From the NCBI GenBank assembly GCA_963832875.1, contig CAWHWB010000003.1:186001-250000 (forward strand): 64,000 bases of DNA. The letters are read 5' to 3'. Both the position numbers and the translations under genes were made by a program. The notes beneath the pieces were generated by a model, which was not told the origin of the DNA, searched no databases, and was given only the letters and a program-made list of their open reading frames with translations. Positions 38,825-48,181 of this stretch are shown in pieces. This stretch comes from AP-15 sp963832875. GTDB taxonomy: Bacteria; Pseudomonadota; Alphaproteobacteria; ATCC43930; CGMCC-115725. Every line of letters starts with the position of its first letter. The stretch's first letter is position 1.

Positions 38825-39884
38825 ATGCCTTGATCCCCGCTCCCGGCCGCAGCGCGGCCCTGGCATCGAGCGGCCAGCGCGGGCGCGGCGGCGCATCGAG
38901 ACCGTCGACGAGGCCAAGGCGCAACCGCTCCAAGCCCGCCCAGGCGATCATCGCCGCGTTGTCGGTGCAGAGCGCCGCGGGCGGCGCGACGAAGACGAGC
39001 CCGGCCGAACCCGCGAGAGCGGCGAGGCGGTCGCGCAGCCGGAGATTGGCGGCGACCCCGCCGGCGACGACGAGGCTCCTGCCCTCCGGTCGGTAGCGGC
39101 GGAACCAGGCGATCGCCTGGGCGGTGCGGTCGCACAGCGCATCGCAAATCGCGAGCTCGATCGAAGCGGCCAGATCGCTCCGATCGCGCGCATCGAGCGG
39201 GCCGTGCTCGCCGACGATACGGCGCACCGCGGTCTTCAGTCCGGAAAAGGAAAAATCGCAGCCGGGCCTGCCGGCGAGCGGCCGGGGTAGGGGAAACCGA
39301 CGCTCGTCTCCGTCCCGCGCGGCGCGCTCGATCGCGGGGCCGCCCGGGTATCCGAGCCCGATCAGCTTCGCCGTCTTGTCGAATGCTTCACCGGCGGCGT
39401 CGTCCAGGGTCGTGCCGAGCTGGGTGTAATCGCCGACGCCCGCACAGGCGAGCAACTGGCAATGGCCTCCGGAGACGAGCAGCAACAGATAGGGGAAGGC
39501 GGCGGCATCGCTGAGCCGAACGCTCAAGGCATGCGCTTCGAGATGGTTGACCGCGATAAACGGCTTGCCCGCGGCCCAAGCGATGCCCTTTGCCATCATC
39601 GTGCCGACGATCAAGCCGCCGATCAGCCCGGGGCCGGCGGCGGCCGCGACCCCATCGATTTCAGCGAGGCTGGTCGCCGCTTGGGCGAGGGCGCGCAGTA
39701 CCAGATCATCGAGACGGTCGAGATGCGCGCGCGCCGCAATCTCAGGCACGACCCCGCCATAGGGCCGATGTTCGGCGAATTGGCAATGGACCAGGTTCGA
39801 CCGGAGCTGCGTACCCGACGAGGTTTCCTCGACGACCGCCGCAGCGGTTTCGTCGCAGCTGGTTTCGATGCCAAGAACGATCAT
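38823..39884 (-). CDS. tsaD: tRNA N6-adenosine threonylcarbamoyltransferase TsaD
   Basis: 353 residues. MIVLGIETSCDETAAAVV opens the ASKHA-fold domain; the metal-binding HxxxH motif is His114/His118 (AVNHLEAHALSVRL); LLLVSGGHCQLL is the phosphate loop. It transfers threonylcarbamoyl to A37 of ANN-decoding tRNAs together with TsaB and TsaE. tsaD followed by gpsA on one strand is a widespread arrangement. ATG 39884 starts exactly at the conserved N terminus. Confidence 0.96.
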   Translation of the reverse strand: MIVLGIETSCDETAAAVVEETSSGTQLRSNLVHCQFAEHRPYGGVVPEIAARAHLDRLDDLVLRALAQAATSLAEIDGVAAAAGPGLIGGLIVGTMMAKGIAWAAGKPFIAVNHLEAHALSVRLSDAAAFPYLLLLVSGGHCQLLACAGVGDYTQLGTTLDDAAGEAFDKTAKLIGLGYPGGPAIERAARDGDERRFPLPRPLAGRPGCDFSFSGLKTAVRRIVGEHGPLDARDRSDLAASIELAICDALCDRTAQAIAWFRRYRPEGRSLVVAGGVAANLRLRDRLAALAGSAGLVFVAPPAALCTDNAAMIAWAGLERLRLGLVDGLDAPPRPRWPLDARAALRPGAGIKA

Positions 39885-39952
39885 CCGGGGGCCCACACCG
39901 CCATCCCGACGGGCCGACCTCATGCGGCCCCGGTAGGGTTGCCCGAGGTGTT

Positions 39953-41542
39953 TCAGCCTTGCTGGGCCACCTCGTAGGTTTTCAGGGTTTTGTCGGTTGC
40001 GGCATCGATCTCGAGCAGCTTGACCGAATAGCCCCATAGCACGGCGACGTGACGCAACACCGAACGGCAGCTTTTTTCGGCAAGCAAAACGCCATTGTGC
40101 ACATAATGCGCGAGAATTAGGCAGCGGTCGCCCCTGAGATCGACATCGACGACCTGGATGTCGGGCTCGCGCCGCGACAGATCGTATTGCCGCGACAGGG
40201 CCGTGCGGATCTTGCGGTAGCCGACATCGTCATGGATCGCCTCGACGCGCAGCGATGGCTTGGTGCTGTCGTCGGAGACATGGAACAGGCGGAACTTGCG
40301 GATCATCGCCGGGCTCAGATACTGCAGCACAAAGCTCTCGTCGCGGTAGTTGGCCCAGGCATGGCGCAGCACGCCATAGCCGTCGCCGTTGCCGGCAATG
40401 TCGGGGAACCAGGCCCGGTCCTCTTCGGTCGGCTCTTCGCAGATACGGCGGATGTCCGACATCATAGCGAAGCCGAGCGCGTAGGGATTGAGCCCGCTGA
40501 ATCGCGGGTCGTCAAAATCCGGCTGAAACACGACGCTGGAATGCGAGTGCAGGAATTCAAGCATCGAGCCCTCGGTTATCAACCCCTTGTCGTGCAGCCG
40601 CCGCATGATCTCGTAGTGAACGAAGGTCGCACACCCTTCATTCATCATCTGCGTCTGCTTTTGCGGATAAAAATACTGGGCGATCAGGCGGACGATGCGG
40701 ATCAGCTCGCGCTGCCAATCCTCGAGCCGCGGCGCCCGCTTTTCGATCAGATACAGCAGATTTTCCTCGGGGAGCCCAAGCTCGCGCTTGATCTCCTGCA
40801 GCCGCGCCTCGGCGGCGTCCGGATCCTCCTTGTCCTTGCCGCTGCCGGGCACGGTGCGCCACAAATCGTTGTAGGTCGCCTCGGCATGAGCCTGCCACTC
40901 TTCGGCCCGGCGCTGCTCCTCGGCAAGGTTCGGCTTGGTGCGATGGGCGTAGCGGTTGACGCCATGGTCCTTGAGCGCGTGCGCGGCATCGAGGACGCGT
41001 TCGACAGCTTCGACCCCGTGCCGTTCCTCACATTGGGCGACGTAGTCACGAGCAAAACTCAGATAGTCCAAAATGCCGTTGGCATCGGTCCATTGCCGAA
41101 AAAGGTAGTTGTTTTTGAAGAAGTGGTTATGGCCAAAGGCGGCATGTGCCATAACCAACGTTTGCATCGTCATGGAGTTTTCTTCCATGATATAGCAGAT
41201 GCACGGGTTGGAATTGATCACGATTTCGTATGCTAGGCCTTGCAGCCCTTTGCGGTAGAGCGTCTCGTGAAAGGCGAAGCGCTTGCCGAAGCTCCAATGG
41301 CGGTACATCAGCGGCAGACCCACCGAGGCGTAGGCGTCGAGCATCTGTTCGGAGGTGATGACCTCGACTTGGACCGGGTAGACGTCGAGCCCGATCTCGT
41401 CCACGGCGATCCGTTCGATCGCCTCGTAGACTTGGCGCAGGGAGCCGTAATCCCAGTTGGGCCCGTTGAACAGCGGGGCCGCGGCTTCGAGCCGCGTCAT
41501 CGGCACGGAAGCGGTGTCAGGCACGAAGCCGGTGTCAGGCAC
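39953..41542 (-). CDS. SpoVR family protein (YcgB-like)
   Basis: About 529 residues from GTG 41542. SpoVR/YcgB features include WSFGKRFAFHETLYRKGLQGLAYEIVINSNPCICYIMEENSM, NHFFKNNYLFRQWTDANGILDYL, and MMNEGCATFVHYEIM with the conserved His/Glu. The family is a partner of PrkA/YeaG and YeaH in stationary-phase and sporulation stress; the molecular activity is unclear. GTG 41542 overlaps the upstream stop (GTGCCTGA) and has AAAGGGGG seven bases before it; ATG 41569 would give nine more residues. An 18-bp repeat covers this start. Confidence 0.9.
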   Translation of the reverse strand: MPDTGFVPDTASVPMTRLEAAAPLFNGPNWDYGSLRQVYEAIERIAVDEIGLDVYPVQVEVITSEQMLDAYASVGLPLMYRHWSFGKRFAFHETLYRKGLQGLAYEIVINSNPCICYIMEENSMTMQTLVMAHAAFGHNHFFKNNYLFRQWTDANGILDYLSFARDYVAQCEERHGVEAVERVLDAAHALKDHGVNRYAHRTKPNLAEEQRRAEEWQAHAEATYNDLWRTVPGSGKDKEDPDAAEARLQEIKRELGLPEENLLYLIEKRAPRLEDWQRELIRIVRLIAQYFYPQKQTQMMNEGCATFVHYEIMRRLHDKGLITEGSMLEFLHSHSSVVFQPDFDDPRFSGLNPYALGFAMMSDIRRICEEPTEEDRAWFPDIAGNGDGYGVLRHAWANYRDESFVLQYLSPAMIRKFRLFHVSDDSTKPSLRVEAIHDDVGYRKIRTALSRQYDLSRREPDIQVVDVDLRGDRCLILAHYVHNGVLLAEKSCRSVLRHVAVLWGYSVKLLEIDAATDKTLKTYEVAQQG

Positions 41543-41549
41543 GGACGCC
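41502..41549. repeat. 18-bp repeat (about 2.7 copies) over the yeaH-spoVR junction
   Basis: GGCACGGAAGCGGTGTCA (41502-41519), GGCACGAAGCCGGTGTCA (41520-41537) and a partial third copy. It encodes a repeated VPDT-type hexapeptide at the SpoVR N terminus and offers three candidate GTG starts. Confidence 0.7.
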
Positions 41550-42824
41550 CCCTTTCGCGAACAGCTCATGGAAAACGGAGAAGATCTGCGAGGGATCGCC
41601 GACCCGGCGCATCGCGAAATGCGGGTGCGCCGGTGCCACCTCGCTGTAGGCGCGCCACAGATCGCTGTCGCGCGCGAGGCCGGTCAAGCTGCCGCCCATC
41701 CCATCACCGACCTCGACATAGGCGAAATATTGACATAGCGGCAACACGTCGCCGCCTAGCAGAGAAACGCAGCGGCCGCTGTCCGCCCCGTAATTGTCGC
41801 CGTCCGAGGCTTGAGCAGCGTAGATGTTCCAGCGGTCGGTTGAATAGCGCGCTCGGGCGATTTCCAGCATCTTTTCGAGTGCGGTCGACACCACCGTGCC
41901 GCCGGTCTCGCGGCTGTAAAAGAATGTCTCCTCGTCGACCTCTTCCGCCGTGCTGGTATGACGGATAAAGACGACGTCGACATGGCGGTAGCGGCGGATC
42001 AGAAATACGTGCAGCAGCATGAAGAACCGCTTGGCCAGGTCCTTCATCGCTTCGGTCATCGACCCCGACACGTCCATCAAGCAGAACATCACCGCCTCGG
42101 TATTGGGCCGCGGCACCCGCTCGAAGCGATTGTAGCGGACATCGAGCGGATCGATGTAGGGGATGATCTTCGTGCGGAACTCGAGGCGTTCCAGCTCGAG
42201 CGTTAGGCTTTGCACCTCGTCCTCGTCGCCGCGGGCCCTTGCCTCGGCGAGCGCCTCGCGCAGCGCCTCGACCTCCCACGCCTTGGGCCGCCGCAACGAG
42301 ATGCGCCGGGCCATGCTGTTGCGCATGGTGCGGCGGATACTGAGATTGGCCGGGCTGCCGGTCACCGTGAAGCCGGCACGACGCAGGTCGACCGCAAAGG
42401 TCTCGCGCAAACTCTTTTTGACTAGGTCGGGGAGTTCCAAATCCTCGAAAAACATGTCGAGGAATTCGTCCTTCGACAGGGTGAATTCGAACGCGTCCTC
42501 GCCAGACCCGTCGGGACTGCCCTGTGCGCCGCCGCGGCCTTCGCCGCCGGTTGGGCGCGGGATCTCGTCGCCCCTGACATACTCCTTGTTGCCCGGCACG
42601 ACATGTTCGTTGCGACCGGTGCGCCGGCTATGGTGAAAGTTGGGCTCGACGATCCCGCGCATCGGGATCGCCACCTTTTCGCCGTGCTCGACATCGGCGA
42701 CTTTGCGTTTGCGCAGCGCATTTTGCACCGCAGACTTGACCTCGGCGCGGGCGCGAGACAGGAAACGCTGCCGGTTGCTGAGGCTCTTGCCCTTAGGGTT
42801 GGGCCGGCGGTCGACAATGTTCAT
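41535..42824 (-). CDS. yeaH: DUF444 family protein, YeaH-like
   Basis: 429 residues. The N-terminal segment MNIVDRRPNPKGKSLSNRQR is the family hallmark. The middle is a charged, glycine-rich linker (GGEGRGGAQGSPDGSGED). The C-terminal half is a von Willebrand factor A-like domain with a MIDAS motif, CLMDVSGSMTEAMKD (DxSxS). YeaH acts with the kinase YeaG (PrkA) in nitrogen- and stationary-phase stress in enterobacteria. It lies 32 bases after prkA and overlaps spoVR, so the three genes form one operon. Confidence 0.93.
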   Translation of the reverse strand: MNIVDRRPNPKGKSLSNRQRFLSRARAEVKSAVQNALRKRKVADVEHGEKVAIPMRGIVEPNFHHSRRTGRNEHVVPGNKEYVRGDEIPRPTGGEGRGGAQGSPDGSGEDAFEFTLSKDEFLDMFFEDLELPDLVKKSLRETFAVDLRRAGFTVTGSPANLSIRRTMRNSMARRISLRRPKAWEVEALREALAEARARGDEDEVQSLTLELERLEFRTKIIPYIDPLDVRYNRFERVPRPNTEAVMFCLMDVSGSMTEAMKDLAKRFFMLLHVFLIRRYRHVDVVFIRHTSTAEEVDEETFFYSRETGGTVVSTALEKMLEIARARYSTDRWNIYAAQASDGDNYGADSGRCVSLLGGDVLPLCQYFAYVEVGDGMGGSLTGLARDSDLWRAYSEVAPAHPHFAMRRVGDPSQIFSVFHELFAKGGVRA

Positions 42825-42856
42825 CGTCTTGCCTCCACAGCGGGCATCATACCCGC

Positions 42857-44806
42857 CTACCCGGCTTTGTTCACTCGCATGTACCATTCGACCAGCCGGC
42901 GCACCTGCCTCTCGGTGTAGCCGCGGGCCACCATTCGCTCAAGAAAGTCAGCGTGCTTCTTCTCGGTCTCGCTGTCTTTCTTGGAACCGAAGCTGATCAC
43001 CGGCAACAGATCCTCGACCTGAGAAAACATGCGCCGTTCGATGACCTCGCGCAACTTCTCGTACGAGGTCCAGGATGGGTTGCGTCCGGAATTCGCGGCC
43101 CGCGCCCGCAAGGCGAACTTGACGACCTCGTTGCGGAAGTCCTTGGGGTTGGCGATCCCGGCCGGTTTCTCGATTTTCGACAGCTCCTGGTTTAGGAGCT
43201 CGCGGTTCATCAGCTGGCCGGTATCGGGATCCTTGTAATCGGAATCCTCGATCCAGGCGTCGGCGTAGGCGACATACCGGTCGAACAGGTTCTGGCCGTA
43301 ATCGGAATAGGATTCGAGATAGGCCTTCTGGATCTCGTGGCCGATGAACTCGGCGTAGCGCGGCGCGAGTTCGGCCTTGATGAAATTCAGATACTTCTTC
43401 TCAACGTCGTCGGGGAACTGCTCGCGCCAGATCGCCTGCTCGAGCACATACATCAAGTGCACCGGATCGGCCGCCACCTCCTGGGTATCAAAGTTGAAGG
43501 TGCTGGACAGCACCTTGAAGGCAAATCGGGTGGAAATCCCGTCCATGCCTTCGTCGACCCCGGCGGCGTCGCGGTATTCCTGTCCGGACTTGGCCCGCGG
43601 ATCGGTGTCCTTCAGACTTTCGCCGTCATAGACCCGCATCTTTGAATGCAAATTCGAATTCTCGTGCGGCTTAAGTCGCGACAACACGCTGAACCGCGAC
43701 AGAATATCCAATGTCGACGGCGCGCATGGCGCGGTCGAAAGCTCGCTGTTTTGCAGCAGTTTTTCATAGATCTTGCGCTCTTCGGTGGAGCGCAGGCAGT
43801 ACGGCACCTTGATCACCGAGATCCGATCGATGAAGGCTTCGTTGTTCTTGTTGTTTTTGAAGGTCTGCCATTCAGCCTCGTTCGAATGCGCCAGCACGAT
43901 GCCCTGATAAGGGATGCCGCCGATATTCTCGGAGCCGACGTAATTGCCCTCCTGGGTCGAGGTCAACAGCGGGTGCAGCATCTTGATCGGCGCCTTGAAC
44001 ATCTCGACGAATTCAAGCAGGCCCTGTGTGGTGCGGTTGAGCCCGCCCGAATAGGAATAGGCGTCGGGATCGTTCTGGCTGAAAAACTCAAGCTTGCGGA
44101 TGTCAACCTTGCCGACCAGGCTTGAGACGTCTTGGTTGTTCTCGTCGCCGGGTTCGGTCTTGGAAATGCAGATCTGCTTGAGGCGCGAGGGCTGCAGGCG
44201 GACGACAGTGAACTTGGTGATGTCGCCGCCGAACTCTTCAAGCCGCTTGACCGCCCAAGGCGAGATCGTGCCGGTCAGCCGCCGCCGCGGAACCCCATAA
44301 CGCCGTTCCAGCTCGTCGCCGAGCGTGAGCGGATCGAACAGCCCGAGCGGGCTTTCGAACACCGGGCTTACCTCTTTGTCGGCCTTAAGCACATAGACCG
44401 GCTCTTTCTCCATCAGCTGCTTCAGGCGCTCGGCGAGTGAGGATTTGCCGCCGCCGACCGGACCCAACAGGTAGAGGATCTGCTTGCGCTCCTCGAGCCC
44501 CTGCGCGGCATGCCGGAAGAACCCGACGATACGCTCGATCGTCTCCTCCATCCCGAAGAAGTCGGCGAACTCGGGGTAGACCTTGATCGTTCGGTTCATG
44601 AAGATACGCCCAAGACGTCCGTCTTGGCTGGTATCGACCATTGCCGGCTCGCCGATCGCGCGCAGCATGCGCTCGGCGGCGCCGGCATAGAAGGAGGGAT
44701 CGTCCGAGCATTTCCTCAGATAATCCTCGATCGAAAGCTCGACCTCGCGGCGGTTGTCGTACAACCGTGAATAAAGTCCGAAAATTCCGTCGTCGTCGAA
44801 TCTCAT
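42857..44806 (-). CDS. prkA: PrkA/YeaG family serine protein kinase
   Basis: 649 residues. The AAA-type ATPase half has YLLGPVGGGKSSLAERLK (Walker A) near residue 110, and the C-terminal half is the PrkA kinase-like domain (LEQAIWREQFPDD, NREQLNQE-type MNRELLNQELSKIEKPAGIANPKDFRNEVVKFALR). PrkA proteins are serine kinases, with protease activity reported in Bacillus, acting in starvation responses. ATG 44806 has GAGGTG seven bases upstream. First gene of prkA-yeaH-spoVR; a sigma-54-like promoter lies about 220 bases upstream. Confidence 0.95.
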   Translation of the reverse strand: MRFDDDGIFGLYSRLYDNRREVELSIEDYLRKCSDDPSFYAGAAERMLRAIGEPAMVDTSQDGRLGRIFMNRTIKVYPEFADFFGMEETIERIVGFFRHAAQGLEERKQILYLLGPVGGGKSSLAERLKQLMEKEPVYVLKADKEVSPVFESPLGLFDPLTLGDELERRYGVPRRRLTGTISPWAVKRLEEFGGDITKFTVVRLQPSRLKQICISKTEPGDENNQDVSSLVGKVDIRKLEFFSQNDPDAYSYSGGLNRTTQGLLEFVEMFKAPIKMLHPLLTSTQEGNYVGSENIGGIPYQGIVLAHSNEAEWQTFKNNKNNEAFIDRISVIKVPYCLRSTEERKIYEKLLQNSELSTAPCAPSTLDILSRFSVLSRLKPHENSNLHSKMRVYDGESLKDTDPRAKSGQEYRDAAGVDEGMDGISTRFAFKVLSSTFNFDTQEVAADPVHLMYVLEQAIWREQFPDDVEKKYLNFIKAELAPRYAEFIGHEIQKAYLESYSDYGQNLFDRYVAYADAWIEDSDYKDPDTGQLMNRELLNQELSKIEKPAGIANPKDFRNEVVKFALRARAANSGRNPSWTSYEKLREVIERRMFSQVEDLLPVISFGSKKDSETEKKHADFLERMVARGYTERQVRRLVEWYMRVNKAG

Positions 44807-45024
44807 GTCACACCTCAAAGGGCGTCAACGCCTGCTCAGCCACCCCGCGCGGGTCCCAATTAGAGAACGCCGCGCGCTGAAAACCATTCGCCGAAATCCG
44901 CAGCCGGTCCGAGTCGCGGTTCGGCAACCCGCGACCGTATTCTCCGGTGCGCCACCCGGCACCCGGCCTCGGCAGCCAGACCGTGATCGCCCGCGGCCAC
45001 GGATCGTTCCGCCTGCCTCACCAA

Positions 45025-45040
45025 AGCAACCAGTATGCCA
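45025..45040 (-). promoter_or_regulatory. predicted sigma-54 promoter of prkA-yeaH-spoVR
   Basis: On the minus strand TGGCATACTGGTTGCT matches TGGCACG-N4-TTGCW at exact spacing, with a perfect -12 TTGCT and two mismatches (T, A) at the end of the -24 box. It would give a leader of roughly 210 bases before the prkA ATG. yeaGH of E. coli is known to be activated under nitrogen starvation by NtrC and sigma-54, which fits. Confidence 0.5.
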
Positions 45041-45345
45041 AGCCTTTGTGGCGAGAGTGCGGACCCTCGGCGCCACTCGGTGAGGCGCTGGGACCGGCTC
45101 GCCGGCCGATCCTGCTGATGCGCCCCCCTGCGGGATTCGGACAACATCTTGTGGCCACCTTCCCAATCCCAATCAGCATATATTGGGTCTCAGGAAATCC
45201 CAATAAAAATGTAGGTTAACTCCGGTGATTGTCATCGGCCAATGTGTGTCGTGGCGTCCGCTGCAGCGCCACGCATGCGCCCGTCCGCGGCGTTCTGCCG
45301 CATGCCGGCAGGTGGTCTCACCCCGAGCAACCAAAACGTTAGCCT

Positions 45346-45361
45346 TAAGTTATCTAACTTA
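45346..45361. promoter_or_regulatory. 16-bp palindrome TAAGTTA-TC-TAACTTA
   Basis: A perfect 7-bp inverted repeat with a 2-base centre, AT-rich in a GC-rich genome, 61 bases past the scoB stop and 540 bases before prkA. It looks like a dimeric regulator's operator. No T run follows, so it is not a terminator. Confidence 0.35.
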
Positions 45362-45422
45362 TGAGAACAAATAGGGTACTCTGCAGGGTCGGACGTCCCG
45401 CTTTGCTTGGCCGAACCGGCGT

Positions 45423-46064
45423 TCAGCCGAGGCCGGGGCGGAGGGCGAAGGTCGCTTCGGTCTTGGCCCGCACCTCGTCGAGCGGCACGCCCGGCGCTAG
45501 TTCGACCAGGGTCATCCCGGCATCGTCGATCGTGAACACGCCGAGATCGGTAATCACCGTGTCGACGACGCCTTGGCCGGTCAGCGGCAGGGTGCAGCGG
45601 TGCAGCAGTTTCGGCTCGTTGCGCGCGGTGTGCTCCATCAAGACGATGACCCGCTTGACCCCGGCGACCAGATCCATCGCCCCGCCCATGCCCTTTACCA
45701 TGCGGCCCGGGATCATCCAGTTCGCAAGGTCGCCGTTTTCGGCCACCTGCATCGCCCCCAGGATCGACAGGTCGATATGCCCGCCGCGGATCATGCCAAA
45801 GGACTGCGCGCTGTCGAAATAGCTGGTGGTCGGCAGCTCGGTGATGGTCTGCTTGCCGGCGTTAATCAGGTCCGGGTCCTCCTCGCCCTCAAACGGAAAC
45901 GGTCCCATTCCGAGCATGCCGTTCTCGCTCTGCAGCTGGACCGTGATCCCCGGCGGGATGAAGTTCGAAACCAGGGTCGGAATGCCGATCCCGAGATTGA
46001 CGTAATACCCGTCCTTGAGTTCGGCCGCGGCGCGGCGCGCCATGTCATCGCGTGACCAGGGCAT
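45423..46064 (-). CDS. scoB: 3-oxoacid CoA-transferase subunit B
   Basis: 213 residues. The glutamate that forms the CoA thioester is Glu47 in the motif QSENGMLGMGPFP. GYYVNLGIGIPTLVSNFIP and GGAMDLVAGVKRVIVLMEH are further class I CoA-transferase segments. With subunit A it moves CoA from succinyl-CoA to acetoacetate or another 3-oxo acid. The ATG lies 17 bases past the subunit A stop. Confidence 0.94.
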   Translation of the reverse strand: MPWSRDDMARRAAAELKDGYYVNLGIGIPTLVSNFIPPGITVQLQSENGMLGMGPFPFEGEEDPDLINAGKQTITELPTTSYFDSAQSFGMIRGGHIDLSILGAMQVAENGDLANWMIPGRMVKGMGGAMDLVAGVKRVIVLMEHTARNEPKLLHRCTLPLTGQGVVDTVITDLGVFTIDDAGMTLVELAPGVPLDEVRAKTEATFALRPGLG

Positions 46065-46081
46065 GTTCCGCTCCCTTTCCT

Positions 46082-46786
46082 TCAGCCGCCGCGCTGGCGC
46101 ACTGTGCGCTGCTCGATGCGCTTTTCAAACGATGCGGGATGCACGATCCGCTGGACGAAAATGCCGGGGGTGTGGATCTGGTCGGGGTCGATCTCTCCCG
46201 GTTCGGCCAGATGCTCGACCTCGGCGACGGTGGTCCGCCCCGCGGTCGCCATCACCGGGTTGAAGTTGCGCGCCGTCTTGCGGTAGACGAGATTGCCTTC
46301 GCGGTCGCCTTTCCAGGCGTGGACGATGGCGAGGTCGGCGGTGAGGCCGCGCTCCATCACATAGCTCTCGCCGTCGAACTCGCGGGTTTCCTTGCCCTCG
46401 GCGATCAGGGTGCCGACCCCGGTCTTGGTGAAAAACGCCGGAACCCCGGCGCCACCGGCGCGGATCCGCTCGGCCAGCGTCCCCTGCGGGTTGAACTCGA
46501 GCTCGAGCTCGCCCTTCAGATAGAGATCAGCGAACAGCTTGTTCTCGCCGACATAGGACGAGATCATCTTGCGGATCTGGCGGCTTTCGAGCAGCAGGCC
46601 GAGGCCGGCGCCGTCGATCCCGGCATTGTTCGAGATCACCGTCAGCCCCCCGACCCCGGAAGCACGGATCGCGCCGATCAGCTTTTCCGGGATGCCGCAA
46701 AGCCCGAACCCGCCAGCCATGATCGTCATGCCGTCGCGCAACAGACCGGCGAGCGCCGCCTCGGCATCGGGGTAGAGCTTGTTCAT
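46082..46786 (-). CDS. scoA: 3-oxoacid CoA-transferase subunit A
   Basis: 234 residues. The CoA-binding motif GGFGLCGIPEKLI is near residue 25, followed by GLTVISNNAGIDGAGLGLLL and SYVGENKLFADLYLKGELELEFNPQGTLAER. Forms the transferase with subunit B just downstream; used in ketone body or short-chain acid breakdown. ATG 46786 was chosen because MNKLYPDAEAAL is the family start; the frame upstream runs into the divergent phosphotransferase gene. Confidence 0.94.
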   Translation of the reverse strand: MNKLYPDAEAALAGLLRDGMTIMAGGFGLCGIPEKLIGAIRASGVGGLTVISNNAGIDGAGLGLLLESRQIRKMISSYVGENKLFADLYLKGELELEFNPQGTLAERIRAGGAGVPAFFTKTGVGTLIAEGKETREFDGESYVMERGLTADLAIVHAWKGDREGNLVYRKTARNFNPVMATAGRTTVAEVEHLAEPGEIDPDQIHTPGIFVQRIVHPASFEKRIEQRTVRQRGG

Positions 46787-46902
46787 CGGCTGCTCCTGCG
46801 CCAGCGCCGGCTGGACGGTTTGTTGATCGATATCGCCATCCCGTGCCCGTCGCCAATATTCTACAACGGGACCGGGATTTGTCATCGGCGTCAGGAAAGT
46901 CG

Positions 46903-47955
46903 GTGTCGACCGCTTTCAAACCTCCGCAATCCATGGTCGCGCAGGACTGGGCTGCGCTCGGGCGCTGGCTCGCCGCCCGCGGTGCTGGCCTAGGTGCCGC
47001 GGCGCCACGGCAATTCGCCGGCGGTTTCGGAAATCTGAACTATCTGATCGAGGTCGACGGCCGACCCGCGGTGCTGCGACGGCCGCCCGACGGCCCGCTG
47101 CCGCGCGGCGCCAGCGACATGGCGCGCGAATACCGGGTTCTGTCATCGCTGTGGCGGGCCTACAAGCTGGCGCCGCGCGCGCTGTGGTTCTGCCCCGAGC
47201 GTAACGTGGTCGGCGCGCCGTTCCAAATCATCGAGCATCGCGCCGGCATGGTGATCCGCGACGCCCTGCCACCCGGTCTGGCCGGCCGGCCAGAAACCGG
47301 CGCGGCGCTGAGCCGCCATCTGGTCGAGAGCCTGGTCAGCCTGCATGCCGTCGCGCCCGCGGCGATCGGCCTCGATACGCTCGGTCGCCCCGTGGGGTTT
47401 CTCGGCCGCACGATCGATGGCTGGGCGGCGCGCGCGGCGGCGGTCGACGATCGGGCAAATCCGCTGGCCTTTGCCGAAATCGTCGCCTGGCTGCGCCGTC
47501 GGGTTCCCGCCGACGCCCCGCCGAGCTTGGTCCATTCCGATTTCAAGCTCGACAACATGATCTTCGACCCCGCGACGCTCGCTCCGGTCGCGGTCATCGA
47601 CTGGGACATGGCGACCCACGGCGATCCGCTGTGGGATTTGGCCGTGCTGCTGAGCTACTGGGCCGACCCCGGCGATCCGGCCTGCATGGGACGCCTGCGC
47701 CAAATGCCGACGCTGGAACCAGGCTTCTGGCGCCGCAACGAGGTCGTCGAGGCCTATAGCCGCCTCAGCGGCCGGACCATCGACGATTTCGCTTTTTACC
47801 GGGTGCTGGCGCTGTTCCGCTCGGCGATCGTCTTTTTGCAGCTGTTCGAGCGCTGGCGCCACACTCCGGGCCCGAATGCCGAGTGCGCCGGTTTTGGCGC
47901 GCTCGGGCGCGAACTGCTCGATTACGCATGCGAGGTCTCGCGCGCGGCGCCATGA
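46903..47955 (+). CDS. aminoglycoside phosphotransferase-like (ACAD-associated) kinase
   Basis: About 350 residues of APH/choline-kinase fold. The Brenner-type catalytic loop VHSDFKLDNMIF (HxDxxxxN) and the metal-binding VIDWDMATHGDPLWDL (DxD-like) are intact. The N-lobe shows FAGGFGNLNYLIEVDGRPAVLRRPP. This branch often sits next to acyl-CoA dehydrogenases and may phosphorylate hydroxyacyl-CoA-like substrates (as ACAD10/11 in animals); here it is divergent from a CoA-transferase. GTG 46903 has AGGAAAG just upstream; ATG 46933 is an alternative. Confidence 0.84.
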   Translation: MSTAFKPPQSMVAQDWAALGRWLAARGAGLGAAAPRQFAGGFGNLNYLIEVDGRPAVLRRPPDGPLPRGASDMAREYRVLSSLWRAYKLAPRALWFCPERNVVGAPFQIIEHRAGMVIRDALPPGLAGRPETGAALSRHLVESLVSLHAVAPAAIGLDTLGRPVGFLGRTIDGWAARAAAVDDRANPLAFAEIVAWLRRRVPADAPPSLVHSDFKLDNMIFDPATLAPVAVIDWDMATHGDPLWDLAVLLSYWADPGDPACMGRLRQMPTLEPGFWRRNEVVEAYSRLSGRTIDDFAFYRVLALFRSAIVFLQLFERWRHTPGPNAECAGFGALGRELLDYACEVSRAAP

Positions 47956-48181
47956 GTAGGTTCGGCGGACTGCGTTCACGCAGATTCGCCAGCGATTTGG
48001 GGGCGGTGCGCCGCCTATTAAGCCGCCGTGTAAATGATCCTGTTGGGACTAGGGAACATTTGAGACAAGGTCGTAGAGTTTGAGCGCGGTCCGCCGGACT
48101 TTTGCGGGCAACTTGGTTACGATTGTGAAAACATTGATTTTCTTGCGGAATTTAGCTGGTCCCCGGAGGGTTCGTAAGATT

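Larger units (their letters stand above)
44807..45422. other. 616-bp upstream region of the prkA operon
   Basis: No gene recognised. It is less GC-rich between about 45150 and 45230. It contains a sigma-54-like site (45025-45040, minus strand) and a perfect 16-bp palindrome (45346-45361). Its size suggests space for activator binding to the prkA promoter. The scoB transcript also ends here. Confidence 0.5.
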
